Of a DNA stretch of 64,000 nucleotides, positions 35,236 through 43,742 are shown in pieces. The stretch's first letter is position 1. Each line of letters opens with the position of its first letter. Under the pieces are notes generated by a model. It searched no databases. It was given only the letters and a program-made list of their open reading frames with translations, and had not been told where the DNA came from. The DNA is taken from contig NC_015589.1 in NCBI RefSeq assembly GCF_000215085.1, positions 558,001-622,000 on the forward strand. The letters run 5' to 3'. Origin of the DNA: Desulforamulus ruminis DSM 2154. GTDB lineage: Bacteria > Bacillota > Desulfotomaculia > Desulfotomaculales > Desulfotomaculaceae. A program made the translations under genes and the position numbers.

Positions 35236-36237
35236 CTAACCTCTTTTGGTCTGCAAGAGTCTGAGCTTCTGCTGTACTTCCCGGACCGCTCCGGTGGAAC
35301 CTTTGGAAGGAGCGTATACAAAGGGCTTATGATGGCGGTGGCACATGGCTTCCACGTTCGGTAAGCGGTGAGACATCATTTCAGTAACCATGACCACAAT
35401 GTCTGCAGACCTGACTTTGGACTCAATGTTTCGTCCGGTGCCGCCCTGGAACCCGGACTCCCAGGAAAAAGCGGCTCCCCTTCGTTCAAACATCTGCCGA
35501 AAGGATTCTTTATACAAGTCGCCGCCCACCACCAGAATCTTACGTCCGGATAAAAGGGGATCCGCCACATCCACCGTTGCTTCCGTCTTAGCCGCCGATT
35601 GTTTGCCTCTGCGGCGGATGACTTCTTCCAGATTGGTTTCTTCAAACTTCCAGGCAATTCTGGCCCGGGAAGGGTCGCCTTCCAGGTAGGCCACTTCCAC
35701 CAGATCCCCCTCTTGCAACCCGAGGCTGCGGACCTCCCGGGGATTAACGGTAATGGTTATTTCTTCTTCCCGGCTGAACACAAACCATTCACCGGTATGG
35801 TAAATCAGCGGGCCAATGACGGCCACCCGCTTGGTTGGAGCATCCGAACTGCGGCGTTCCAGCACAGTAAATTCATAGAGCATGCTGTCTCCCAGGGTAC
35901 CCAGTGGGTCGGCGGCCAGCCAGTCTCCGTGTTCAACGCCTAATTTTCTGACCCAGATTTCGGGCATAAAAACTTCTTCATCTTCGCCAATAATGGTTCC
36001 CCCTTTGGCCAGGCGGTTAAAGGGGCCGGTAACCCGGCCCTCGGGTTCTTCCGCAGGGTCATGGGAGGGTGGAAGGCCGGCGTGCAATGACCGTTCAAAA
36101 AGAGCGATACTTTGTTTTAGGGATTGATCCAGGATGGATAGCGTGGTTAATTCATCAGGACTTAACCGGTTGTGCAGTTTCTCCCGGGTTTGTTCTATCA
36201 ATTGTTTCATTTTTGTCACTGTTTCCGTGTACGGCAT
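35236..36237 (-). CDS. DUF2325 domain protein
   Basis: 333 residues. The N-terminus is helical (residues 1-60). The middle is beta-rich (WVRKLGVEHGDWLAADP and ITITVNPREVRSLGLQEGDLVEV). The C-terminal 90 residues are a DUF2325 domain (RKILVVGGDLYKESFRQMF, ADIVVMVTEMMSHRLPNV, KPFVYAPSKGSTGAVREV). Function is unknown. The DUF2325 fold resembles a small Rossmann domain and often occurs with nucleic-acid or regulatory modules. GGGAGGCGG upstream of the ATG supports the start. Transcribed alone. Confidence 0.8.
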   Translation of the reverse strand: MPYTETVTKMKQLIEQTREKLHNRLSPDELTTLSILDQSLKQSIALFERSLHAGLPPSHDPAEEPEGRVTGPFNRLAKGGTIIGEDEEVFMPEIWVRKLGVEHGDWLAADPLGTLGDSMLYEFTVLERRSSDAPTKRVAVIGPLIYHTGEWFVFSREEEITITVNPREVRSLGLQEGDLVEVAYLEGDPSRARIAWKFEETNLEEVIRRRGKQSAAKTEATVDVADPLLSGRKILVVGGDLYKESFRQMFERRGAAFSWESGFQGGTGRNIESKVRSADIVVMVTEMMSHRLPNVEAMCHRHHKPFVYAPSKGSTGAVREVQQKLRLLQTKRG

Positions 36238-36382
36238 AGGGAACCGCCTCCCTTTAAGATTTGCCTAAATTATAGAAAGATGATGTAATAATGTAAATAA
36301 TTCATTACAATATTTATTAAAGTATGTCCTATTATAAAGAGATTTTTGCCGAAGATATAAAATAGATAAAGGAGCTTAAACC

Positions 36383-36850
36383 GTGACTTTCAAACGTTAT
36401 CTGATATACATTTTTTTACAGATTCTGCCCCTGCTCTATATGGGCTGCATTTGGTATCTGTCCGGCCGGCCCAGTGATGCGGTCATTGTTTTGGGATTTT
36501 ACGACGCGATGATTAAGGAAAGCCTGCATCTGGTGGAATTTGCCATCCTGTATGGTTTGGTGGTGCTGGCACTTTTGGCCAGAAGCGAGCTTTCCCCTGC
36601 CGGAACCCGGCTGGCGGTTATGATCTCGGTGGTTTATGCCTTTGTGGATGAATTTCACCAGTTTTTTATTCCATCCCGCTCCGCTTCCCTGGTTGACTTA
36701 CTGAAGGACACCCTGGGAATTGCCGTGGCCTGGTATCTGGTAAATCAGATCTACTTTAAAAACAAGGACTCTAAGACCGGAAAACTTCTGCGTGGTATTA
36801 CCGCCCAATTGGCGCCCCGAAGAAATATGGAAGAGGGGGATCAAATATAA
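36383..36850 (+). CDS. VanZ-family membrane protein
   Basis: 155 residues with four membrane segments. VanZ signatures are WYLSGRPSD in the first loop, KESLHLVEFAILYGLVVLAL, VYAFVDEFHQFFIPSRSASLVDLLKDTLG and a final membrane helix. VanZ-like proteins can give low-level teicoplanin resistance; the general function is unknown. GTG start, 8 bases after AAGGAG. It precedes the SanA-like gene by two bases and likely forms an operon with it and the next genes. Confidence 0.88.
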   Translation: MTFKRYLIYIFLQILPLLYMGCIWYLSGRPSDAVIVLGFYDAMIKESLHLVEFAILYGLVVLALLARSELSPAGTRLAVMISVVYAFVDEFHQFFIPSRSASLVDLLKDTLGIAVAWYLVNQIYFKNKDSKTGKLLRGITAQLAPRRNMEEGDQI

Positions 36851-36852
36851 AA

Positions 36853-37527
36853 ATGGGGAATTGGCTGTTGATTCGTTCTTTAATTAAAAAACTATTATTT
36901 TTCACTGGACTGGCTTTGTTTTTTCTTTTCACAGTAAACAGCCACATTAAAAGTACCGGTGAAGCGCATCGGTTAAAGCCGGAAGATAATTTTAAGGCTC
37001 AGACGGCCATCGTGTTGGGGGCGTATGTTTCCCCCCAGGGGCAACTCTGTGACATGCTGGTGGACCGGGTGCAAACGGCGGTTGATTTATATAAAAGCGG
37101 TAAAGTGGAGAAATTGCTTATGACCGGCGATCATGGCAGCACCACCTATGACGAGGTAAACCATATGCGTCTTTATGCGGAGAAGCTGGGGATTCCCACC
37201 GAGGATATTTTTATGGACCATGCGGGTTTTAGTACTTATGACAGTATGGTTCGGGCCGTGGAAGTATTTTGTGTTCAATCCGCTGTCATTGTGACTCAGG
37301 AGTTTCACCTGCCCAGAGCCACCTATATTGCCAGGTCCCTGGGGATGGAGGCCCGGGGCGTGGCCGCCGACCGGCACCTCTACCGGGGAGTGGAGTACAA
37401 TGAAGCCCGAGAGATTTTAGCCCGAAATAAAGACTTTGTAAACGTTCATCTTTTTCAACCGGAGCCGAAATTCCTGGGACCGGCCATATCCATCACCGGA
37501 GACGGCCGGCAGACCCACGACCAATAG
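36853..37527 (+). CDS. SanA/YdcF-like DUF218 envelope protein
   Basis: 224 residues. One N-terminal membrane anchor (LLFFTGLALFFLFTVNS) is followed by a DUF218 domain: AIVLGAYVSPQGQLCDMLVDRV, KLLMTGDHG, YAEKLGIPTEDIFMDHAGFSTYDS, VIVTQEFHLPRATYIARSLG. Family members (SanA, ElyC, YdcF) act in envelope integrity. The domain would face outside. It lies two bases after the VanZ-like gene and 21 bases before the next gene's start, so co-transcription is likely. Confidence 0.87.
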   Translation: MGNWLLIRSLIKKLLFFTGLALFFLFTVNSHIKSTGEAHRLKPEDNFKAQTAIVLGAYVSPQGQLCDMLVDRVQTAVDLYKSGKVEKLLMTGDHGSTTYDEVNHMRLYAEKLGIPTEDIFMDHAGFSTYDSMVRAVEVFCVQSAVIVTQEFHLPRATYIARSLGMEARGVAADRHLYRGVEYNEAREILARNKDFVNVHLFQPEPKFLGPAISITGDGRQTHDQ

Positions 37528-37548
37528 TTTTTGGGGAAGGAGCAGGAT

Positions 37549-38226
37549 ATGACGGGGATGGAGGGGAGGTCCCTTTTTAAGGGAAAATACTTGAGCGACG
37601 AGATTATTTGGGAACGGGCGCTCCAATTAATCAGGGAACGGGATGAAATATACCTACAGATGGCACGACCGGGAACCGCTCAGGATCCGCAAAGAATGAA
37701 AGAACTGTCCATTAAGCTGCATGAATTGAATCCCCTTTGCTTATTAATCGAAGAGCTTAAAAGCCAGTTTAAAAACTACCTTTTGGTGCAGGAACTTTTG
37801 ACCTTGGGGGATTCCCCGGGGGAGGAGGAACTGCAATGGCAGGAGGAATATCAAAGCCGTTGCCAGCAACTGGCTCTACAGGTCTACCGGGCACTTCTTG
37901 ATAAGGGCTGCCTGGAGGAGGAAGTGGAAAATCCCTTAGATTTGGAGATCCTTAAATTTATTGAATATGCAGGGCCGGAGTATGCCTGGCGGTTGAGTAT
38001 TAATGTGAATATTACCGTTGAAAAGGCCCGGGAATGCCTGGAGAAACTTTTGTGGAAGGGTCTGCTGGAAAGGGTTCCGGGCAACATGCTGGGCAATTAT
38101 CACCGGCAGAAGGACTGGACCAAACATATGAACCATACCTATTACAGGATAACCCGGGAAGGAAGATTGTATCTCAGACAACTGCGCAGAGAGCAGGAAG
38201 AGCAGATGGGTTGGGAAGAAGGATAA
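37549..38226 (+). CDS. Uncharacterised protein with C-terminal winged helix
   Basis: 225 residues. The first 130 are helical and charged with no known motif. Residues about 130-215 look like a winged helix (DLEILKFIEYAGPEYAWRLS, VEKARECLEKLLWKGLLERV, TYYRITREGRLYLRQLR), reminiscent of DUF2250. It may be a regulator. ATG 37549 follows AAGGAG by 6 bases. It probably belongs to the VanZ-SanA operon and is followed closely by the DNA glycosylase gene. I do not recognise it further. Confidence 0.65.
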   Translation: MTGMEGRSLFKGKYLSDEIIWERALQLIRERDEIYLQMARPGTAQDPQRMKELSIKLHELNPLCLLIEELKSQFKNYLLVQELLTLGDSPGEEELQWQEEYQSRCQQLALQVYRALLDKGCLEEEVENPLDLEILKFIEYAGPEYAWRLSINVNITVEKARECLEKLLWKGLLERVPGNMLGNYHRQKDWTKHMNHTYYRITREGRLYLRQLRREQEEQMGWEEG

Positions 38227-38288
38227 ATCTTGCCGCTAAAAGGAGTGGACTGAAAGAACCACCGGATAAACGGAAGGGAGCGGTCTTT

Positions 38289-38843
38289 TTGAAGGGGTTA
38301 CCGGATTACTTGGCTCACGGCCTTAAGATACTGTTTGTAGGTTATAACCCTGGAGAGCGCTCGGCTGTGTTAGGGCATCATTTTGCCGGTCGGGGGAATC
38401 AGTTTTGGCGGCTGCTTTATGAAGCGGGGTTAACTCCCCGGCTTTATGACCCCACGGAAGACGGGATGCTGAAAGAACTGGGTTACGGTCTAACCAACCT
38501 GGTCCCGAGACCCAGTAAAAGCAGTTCCGACCTCTCAACCGCCGAGATGCGGGAGGGAGCGCTGGAATTGAGGATAAAGGTGACCCGATATAAGCCGGCG
38601 ATTGTTTGTTTTCTGGGCAAAGAGGTTTACCGGCGGTTTGCCGGTATCTCAGCCAAGAGCGGCCTTTCATACGGTCCGGTAGAAGGAGCGGATGTAACTC
38701 AGGGAGTCCTAGCCTTTGTTGCGCCCAACCCCAGTGGCAGGAGTACCATTCTTTACGCCGATAAATTAGCTGTGTTTATTCAACTTCAGACCATGGTAAA
38801 AGCACAAAAATTAAGGAAAGATAAATCCAAAGCACTTGGCTAA
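38289..38843 (+). CDS. Uracil/thymine-DNA glycosylase of the MUG/TDG family
   Basis: 184 residues. The active-site loop is ILFVGYNPGERSAVLGHHFAG (GxNPG-type), followed by GYGLTNLVPRPSKSSSDLS and the intercalation motif VAPNPSGRST. It would excise uracil or mismatched thymine from DNA as the first step of base-excision repair. The start is TTG 38289, 8 bases after GGGAG. The frame is open for about 85 codons upstream, overlapping the previous gene, but that part is a shadow of it. Protein length then matches the family. Confidence 0.85.
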   Translation: MKGLPDYLAHGLKILFVGYNPGERSAVLGHHFAGRGNQFWRLLYEAGLTPRLYDPTEDGMLKELGYGLTNLVPRPSKSSSDLSTAEMREGALELRIKVTRYKPAIVCFLGKEVYRRFAGISAKSGLSYGPVEGADVTQGVLAFVAPNPSGRSTILYADKLAVFIQLQTMVKAQKLRKDKSKALG

Positions 38844-38934
38844 AGGATCGGAAGCGGTTATTCTTTATTTGTGGTTGTGCAGAAATCCCGGTCCGTGGTA
38901 CGATTTAGGCAATACAAGGCAGGAGTGAATACTG

Positions 38935-39303
38935 GTGAAGGATGAATCGAAAAACTCGGCTTTAAACTACATTGCCGCCAACCTGGACAAGATGTTGATA
39001 CCAACCTTACTTTTTTTTCTTTCCCAAAAGCCTTCCCACGGTTATGAATTAATTCAAAAAATTAATGAATCGGAACTGTGCGAGGTGGAGGCAGATCCGG
39101 CTACCATTTACAGAAATTTACGCCGCATGGAAGAGGATGGGCTGGTTATTTCCAAGTGGGAAACAAGTCAGGCCGGGCCGGCTCGCAGGGCTTATGAGCT
39201 GACCGCGGAAGGCGCTACAGCCCTCCAATATTGCGCAGGTCTGGTAACTGCCAAGGTGAAAAAATTACAGACCTTTTTAGATCAATATAATTCTGGAGGT
39301 TAG
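38935..39303 (+). CDS. PadR-family transcriptional regulator
   Basis: 122 residues: PadR winged helix (MLIPTLLFFLSQKPSHGYELIQKI, ADPATIYRNLRRMEEDGLVIS) and a short C-terminal helix for dimerisation. GTG start 9 bases after AGGAG. A weak promoter-like pair TTGTGC-N18-TACGAT lies upstream. It is followed after 11 bases by a molybdate/tungstate-binding-like protein, so the pair is an operon, and the binding protein may serve the regulator's signal. Confidence 0.85.
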   Translation: MKDESKNSALNYIAANLDKMLIPTLLFFLSQKPSHGYELIQKINESELCEVEADPATIYRNLRRMEEDGLVISKWETSQAGPARRAYELTAEGATALQYCAGLVTAKVKKLQTFLDQYNSGG

Positions 39304-39314
39304 GAGGAGAAAAG

Positions 39315-40130
39315 GTGGCTCAAGTGCTTACAATTTTACATGCCGGAGCCCTGAGAATGCCCATTGCCCAATGCACTAAATTAATTAAGAAGCTTTACGG
39401 GGATCTGGATGTCAAACTGGAATCATACGGTTCCAGGGCCTGTGCCCGGCAGGTGAGGGAAGGAAAGTCTGTGGATATTCTGGCCCTGGCGGATCCCGTA
39501 TTGTTTGATAAATTATTGGTTCCGGAATATGTAGCAAACTATTATATTTTTGGTAATGATCAAATCGTTTTAGCCTATGATGAATTTTCCAGGGGTAGTG
39601 AGGAGATAACTGCGGGCAACTGGTTTGACATTTTGCAAAGGGAAGATGTAAAATTTGGCCGGTCTGATGAAAACCTGGACCCCTGCGGCTACCGGACCCT
39701 AATGGTATGGCAACTGGCGGAAAAATACTATGGGCGGCCGGACCTGTTTGCGCGGTTAAATGACCGGTGTACCGGAGATAAAATTTATGCCAAGTCCTCT
39801 GACCTGGGGTCCGGTATTCTGGAGGGAAAACTGGATTACGCTTTTTCCTATCTTTGTGTGACCAAACAGTTTGGCTTAAAATACGTCACCTTGCCGGAAA
39901 GAATTAACCTTTCCAATCCTGCCCATGCTGCCTATTATCAGCAGGCTTCGGTAGCTCTAAAGGGGAAAACCGCCCAAGAGAATACCATACAGACCGGCGC
40001 CCCCATCGAGTTTGCCATCGCCCTTTCTAAAAATGCGGAAAACCCGGTTATGGCCAAAGCTTTTCTGGACTTGGTTCTGAGCAAGCAGGGGCAGCAGGTT
40101 TTGGAAAACTGTGGGTTAATCCCTTATTAA
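39315..40130 (+). CDS. WtpA/ModA-like binding protein without signal peptide
   Basis: 271 residues of the periplasmic-binding-protein type II fold, closest to WtpA tungstate/molybdate receptors: LTILHAGALRMPI, ESYGSRACARQVREGKSVDILALADP, FGRSDENLDPCGYRTLMVWQLAEKYY, GAPIEFAIALSKNAENPVMAKAFLDLVLS. The GTG start follows GGAGGAGAAAAG, and the preceding padR gene ends 11 bases upstream, so there is no room for a signal peptide or lipobox. It therefore appears cytosolic. No permease or ATPase gene accompanies it. Oxyanion binding is inferred, not shown. Confidence 0.75.
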   Translation: MAQVLTILHAGALRMPIAQCTKLIKKLYGDLDVKLESYGSRACARQVREGKSVDILALADPVLFDKLLVPEYVANYYIFGNDQIVLAYDEFSRGSEEITAGNWFDILQREDVKFGRSDENLDPCGYRTLMVWQLAEKYYGRPDLFARLNDRCTGDKIYAKSSDLGSGILEGKLDYAFSYLCVTKQFGLKYVTLPERINLSNPAHAAYYQQASVALKGKTAQENTIQTGAPIEFAIALSKNAENPVMAKAFLDLVLSKQGQQVLENCGLIPY

Positions 40131-40254
40131 TGGCTAAATATTTCTAATGTATACATTATTCCTTAATAAAAAGGCTTGTCAATCATCAAAGAACCTCATA
40201 TAATTAGCAATCATAACCTAGACAATGGCGTGTCATAAAATCAACTGGCCGATG

Positions 40255-40300
40255 AAAGCCCAGTGAACGGATTATTTCCGTGCATTGGGCTTTATGTTTT
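40255..40300 (+). terminator. Long hairpin / probable terminator before the Fe-alcohol dehydrogenase
   Basis: AAAGCCCA (40255-40262) pairs with TGGGCTTT (40286-40293); inside, ACGGA pairs with TCCGT. It is followed by ATGTTTT. It may end the padR operon about 125 bases after its last stop, or act in the leader of the next gene. Confidence 0.6.
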
Positions 40301-40380
40301 AGGCTATCTTTAGCTTGCGTCTATTGGGTGGGAGGGGTAGAATGGATACAATTTAAAATCTTTGGCAAAGGGGTAAATCA

Positions 40381-41493
40381 ATGCAATTTAACTTCCGATG
40401 TCCAACCAGAATCTTTTTTGGCCGGGATTGCATTGCCCAAAATGGCAGCGAATTTACGGCTCTGGGTAAGAAAGCCTTAATTGTTACCGGAGGGAGTTCC
40501 TCTAAAGGAAATGGCTCCTTAAAGGATGTTGTGGCCATACTCAACCAAGAAAACATTGAATACCAAGTTTTTGACGGTATTGAACAAAATCCCAGCCTAA
40601 CCACGGTGTTTCGGGGAGGGCGAAAAGGGAGAGAAATGGCAGCAGACTTTATTATCGGCATAGGAGGAGGCAGTCCTCTGGATGCGGCCAAAGCCGTGGC
40701 CATCCTGACTGTTAATGATATGGGCGAGCAGGATTTTATCGCCAGGAAATGGACTTGCCAGCCCTTGCCGGTGGTAGCGGTGCCCACCACTGCGGGTACC
40801 GGCAGTGAGGTTACTCCCTATGCGGTGTTTACGGTGGATTGGGCAGAAAGCAAAATGTTGATTGCCGGTGAAAATTTGTTTCCGACCCTGGCATTTCTAG
40901 ACGGTAAATACATGCTGGACCTGCCCTGGGAGGTTACGGCCAACACCGCGGTGGATGCCCTGACTCATGGCATTGAGGGCTACATTAATAAAAAGGCAAC
41001 CGTATTTACTGACCTGCTGGCCTTAGAAAGTATCTCGATCATCGGGAAACTGTTGCGGCAAATGAACCCGGATCATATTTCCCTAGAGGAAAGGGAGCAA
41101 TTGCTTTATGCCTCTATGCTGGCGGGGATGGTGGTTGCACAAACCTCAGCCAATATTGTACATGCCATGGGCTACCCCTTCACTTATTTTAAAGGCTTGC
41201 CCCACGGTTTAGCCAACGGGGTCATTTTGCCAGCGGCGTTGGAGTATTTGGCCCAAGGTTCTCCCGGCAGGGTGGAGCAGGTTATAAAAACCATGGGCTG
41301 TCAAGATATCACAGAGGTAGGGGACTTGTTAAGGAAAGTACTGCCCGTTACAGACATTCACTTGACTTCCAAAGAGGAAGAAAAATTTGTGGCCAAAACC
41401 ATGCTGGTTAAAAACTTGGACAATTGTCCTTTAAGGCCCGGGGAAAAAGAGGTTATGGCAATATTAAGCAAAATTGCTTTGCAAAAAGTCTAA
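40381..41493 (+). CDS. Iron-containing alcohol dehydrogenase
   Basis: 370 residues of the group III Fe-dependent alcohol dehydrogenases. Nucleotide binding is by DFIIGIGGGSPLDAAKAVA, the metal-site histidines by DALTHGIEGY and HAMGYPFTYFKGLPHG, and the PTTAGTGSEVTPYAV loop is conserved. It would interconvert an aldehyde and an alcohol with NAD(P)H. It lies just upstream of the taurine regulator, and taurine degraders such as Bilophila use an enzyme of this class (SarD) to reduce sulfoacetaldehyde to isethionate. That role here is only a possibility; ethanol/acetaldehyde is another. AAAGGGG precedes the ATG. Confidence 0.85.
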   Translation: MQFNFRCPTRIFFGRDCIAQNGSEFTALGKKALIVTGGSSSKGNGSLKDVVAILNQENIEYQVFDGIEQNPSLTTVFRGGRKGREMAADFIIGIGGGSPLDAAKAVAILTVNDMGEQDFIARKWTCQPLPVVAVPTTAGTGSEVTPYAVFTVDWAESKMLIAGENLFPTLAFLDGKYMLDLPWEVTANTAVDALTHGIEGYINKKATVFTDLLALESISIIGKLLRQMNPDHISLEEREQLLYASMLAGMVVAQTSANIVHAMGYPFTYFKGLPHGLANGVILPAALEYLAQGSPGRVEQVIKTMGCQDITEVGDLLRKVLPVTDIHLTSKEEEKFVAKTMLVKNLDNCPLRPGEKEVMAILSKIALQKV

Positions 41494-41590
41494 CTCCACA
41501 GCCAATTAATGCCTTGGTAAAAGATAATGGCTTATAATCCTGCGCCGAACCCTTCATGACAAAAAATTCAGTTTTTTTTTGAAATAACTA

Positions 41591-41644
41591 TTGACTTAAA
41601 AAAAACGGCTAGATATACTTACGTTAATTTAACTGGTACGTACC
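41591..41644 (+). promoter_or_regulatory. gntR promoter with overlapping palindromic operator
   Basis: TTGACT (41591-41596), 17-base spacer, TATACT (41614-41619). The perfect 10-base palindrome GGTACGTACC (41635-41644) covers the first transcribed bases and would let the regulator repress itself. Confidence 0.8.
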
Positions 41645-41657
41645 TTAAGGTAAGGGG

Positions 41658-42386
41658 ATGTACGATGTGTGTATTGACTACAACAGTCCAATACCATTGT
41701 ATGTGCAACTGAAAGAAGTTTTAAAAGATAAAATTTTAAAAGGGGATTATAAAGAGAAGATCCCCAGTGAAAGAGACTTTATGGAACAGTTTTCGGTAAG
41801 CCGTTCGACCGTCCGGAAAGCCATTAATGCTTTGGTGCTGGATGGTGTTTTGGAAAGGATACACGGCAGAGGAACTTTTGTTTCATTGCGTCCTGTGGAA
41901 GAGTGGCTGGGTAATCTGAGTACCTTTAACGACCTTGTCTGCAATATGGGCATGAAGCCCAGTATAAAGCTATTATACCAAGGGGTTGAATCAGCTACCG
42001 AAAATTCGGTTCCCTTGGGTTTAACAGAGGTCTATGTTATTAAGAGGTTACGGTTTGCCGATGATGTCCCTCTAGCAGTGGAGAGACAATATTACCCTCT
42101 GAAAATAGGGTTGAAACTGGCACAGTTTGATTTAAATAACGCAGCCATTTATGATTTGCTTGAATCTTCCCTGGGGATTAATTTATCGGAAGCCGAAGAG
42201 GTTATTACAGGCAGGATGTCCACAAAGGAAGAGGCTAAACTCTTAGGAAGCGATCAATTAATTAGTGTACTGCAAACAGAAAGGATTATCTTTGACACGG
42301 ATGGAAATCCGGTGGAATATGAAAGAAGTGTTTATCGGTCTGATATGTATTCCTTTCGCATAAAGCTGGCCAGAAAACGGGGTTAA
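41658..42386 (+). CDS. GntR/HutC-family (UTRA domain) regulator, probable taurine-regulon repressor
   Basis: 242 residues. The winged helix (residues about 8-75) includes KIPSERDFMEQFSVSRSTVRKAINALV and LERIHGRGTFVS. The rest is a UTRA ligand domain (EVYVIKRLRFADDVPLAVERQYYPL, NPVEYERSVYRSDMYSF). It is autoregulated by inference from the operator at 41635. Similar elements precede the transporter operon and ald, so it likely controls both. The inducer could be taurine or sulfoacetaldehyde. The gene ends inside a perfect 22-base palindrome. Confidence 0.87.
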   Translation: MYDVCIDYNSPIPLYVQLKEVLKDKILKGDYKEKIPSERDFMEQFSVSRSTVRKAINALVLDGVLERIHGRGTFVSLRPVEEWLGNLSTFNDLVCNMGMKPSIKLLYQGVESATENSVPLGLTEVYVIKRLRFADDVPLAVERQYYPLKIGLKLAQFDLNNAAIYDLLESSLGINLSEAEEVITGRMSTKEEAKLLGSDQLISVLQTERIIFDTDGNPVEYERSVYRSDMYSFRIKLARKRG

Positions 42387-42400
42387 AAATTTTTAACCCC
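42379..42400. terminator. Perfect 22-base palindrome at the end of gntR
   Basis: GGGGTTAAAA followed by its exact complement reversed; it contains the gntR stop codon. It could act as a terminator in either direction, although the T run lies within the stem, and it overlaps the A/T tract of the neighbouring operator. Confidence 0.6.
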
Positions 42401-42417
42401 CATGGTACGTACATCAT
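42385..42417 (+). promoter_or_regulatory. Taurine-regulon operator before the transporter operon
   Basis: AAAAATTTTTAA, four bases, then CATGGTACGTACATCAT. The same layout recurs at 47324-47356 with one difference in the CATGGTACG word and the same spacing. Confidence 0.7.
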
Positions 42418-42909
42418 GACCTTAATGGATGCTTATTACTCGTAAAAACAAAAATCACCCCTACCCTATAGCTGGAATAAATTTCTAGGGCCGCGAGTGA
42501 AAAGATTTATAGGTCGCTTATCCGAACATAAAACAGATACGCTTATTTTGTTGTGCCCAAAATTAAATAAGGAATACCCCTTCCCGAGCAGAGTAGACCG
42601 GAGCACTCAAAAACTTCCACCTGCTAACAAGACATGGACAGAAGATTTTCACACAAAGGAGGTGAGAAATCCACCGCTGATTGCCATATCCCGCAAACAA
42701 CTGGATAAACATGATTACTTTATAGATTCTATCGTAATGACAATTGTTTGTAAAGAGATTTAAACGACAATCGAACAATTATTTGTAAAAGAGAAAAATT
42801 CTATGGATAAAGAGATGGCCTTGTGCTTGCAGGAAGGGGTGTTCATGGAATCGTGAGTGGATGCCGGTAAACTTAGCAACGGGAGCTTAAACGAAGTGAG
42901 GTGTTTGTA
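42418..42909 (+). other. Leader region of the taurine transporter operon
   Basis: About 490 bases with no confident gene. A GTG-initiated frame of 88 codons at 42497-42763 has no ribosome site, no family resemblance and many rare-looking features, so I do not call it. No riboswitch was recognised. GAGGTG at 42897-42902 is the ribosome site for the ATPase start at TTG 42910. The promoter was not identified with confidence. Confidence 0.4.
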
Positions 42910-43662
42910 TTGCCTGGCAGTATAAAGAAAGCAAAGGTTGTGGTCAGTAACCTAACGAAACAGTTTGGTGAACTGCTTGTTTTAGACAACATTAACTTTA
43001 ATGTTGGAGAAGGGGAATTTCTTTGTATTGTTGGGCCAACCGGCTGTGGTAAGACAACGTTTTTAAACCTGTTATCAAAACTCATACCATTCACCAAAGG
43101 AAATATATACATTGATAATGAGATAGCAGACCCCAAACGCCATAATATTTCCTTTGTATTCCAGGAACCCTCCTGTATGCCCTGGAGAACGGTCAGGCAA
43201 AATATTGCCTACGGTATGGAAGTTAAAAAGTTTCCGCAAAAAGAGATGGAGGAACGGTTGGAAAAAACCATGAAGCTGGTTGGCCTAACGGATTGTGCCG
43301 ATTTGTATCCCAACCAAATTTCCTCCAGTATGGAGCAGCGGGTGGCCATTGCCAGAGCCTTTGCCGCTAAACCGGACCTGCTTTTGATGGATGAACCCTA
43401 TGGTCAATTGGATGTTAAATTACGCTACTATTTAGAAGACGAATTGATCAGCATTTGGCAGGAATTTAAGACCACGGTTATTTTTGTGACCCATAATATT
43501 GAGGAAGCGGTGTATCTTGCTGAGAGAGTATTAATTCTGAGCAGTAAGCCCACAACCATAAAAGCAGAAATAAACGTCGACCTGCCCAGACCCAGAAATT
43601 TCCTTGACCCTAAGTTTGTGGAAATTAGAAAAGAAGTTACAGACTTAATCCGATGGTGGTAA
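42910..43662 (+). CDS. ABC transporter ATPase 1 (taurine/sulfonate type), degenerate signature
   Basis: 250 residues of the TauB/SsuB/NrtD group. The Walker A (GPTGCGKTT, 43033-43059), Q-loop (FVFQEPSCMPWRTV), Walker B (LLLMDEPYGQLD) and H-loop (FVTHNIEEA) are normal, but the ABC signature LSGGM is replaced by ISSSM (43318-43332). The partner ATPase at 46539-47315 has the reverse set of defects. It provides one half of the importer's ATPase. TTG 42910 follows GAGGTG; GTG 42901 is an alternative. It is the first gene of the transporter operon. Confidence 0.88.
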   Translation: MPGSIKKAKVVVSNLTKQFGELLVLDNINFNVGEGEFLCIVGPTGCGKTTFLNLLSKLIPFTKGNIYIDNEIADPKRHNISFVFQEPSCMPWRTVRQNIAYGMEVKKFPQKEMEERLEKTMKLVGLTDCADLYPNQISSSMEQRVAIARAFAAKPDLLLMDEPYGQLDVKLRYYLEDELISIWQEFKTTVIFVTHNIEEAVYLAERVLILSSKPTTIKAEINVDLPRPRNFLDPKFVEIRKEVTDLIRWW

Positions 43663-43742
43663 CCCGGCAACCGACAGTAAAGAAGAATTATTTCCGCTAG
43701 TCTGTTAGACAAACTATTTACAAAAAAGGGAGGAATGGGCCT

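Noticed and set aside
42497-42763. 88-codon frame before the taurine ATPase
   Set aside because: GTG start without ribosome site and no family resemblance; treated as leader DNA.
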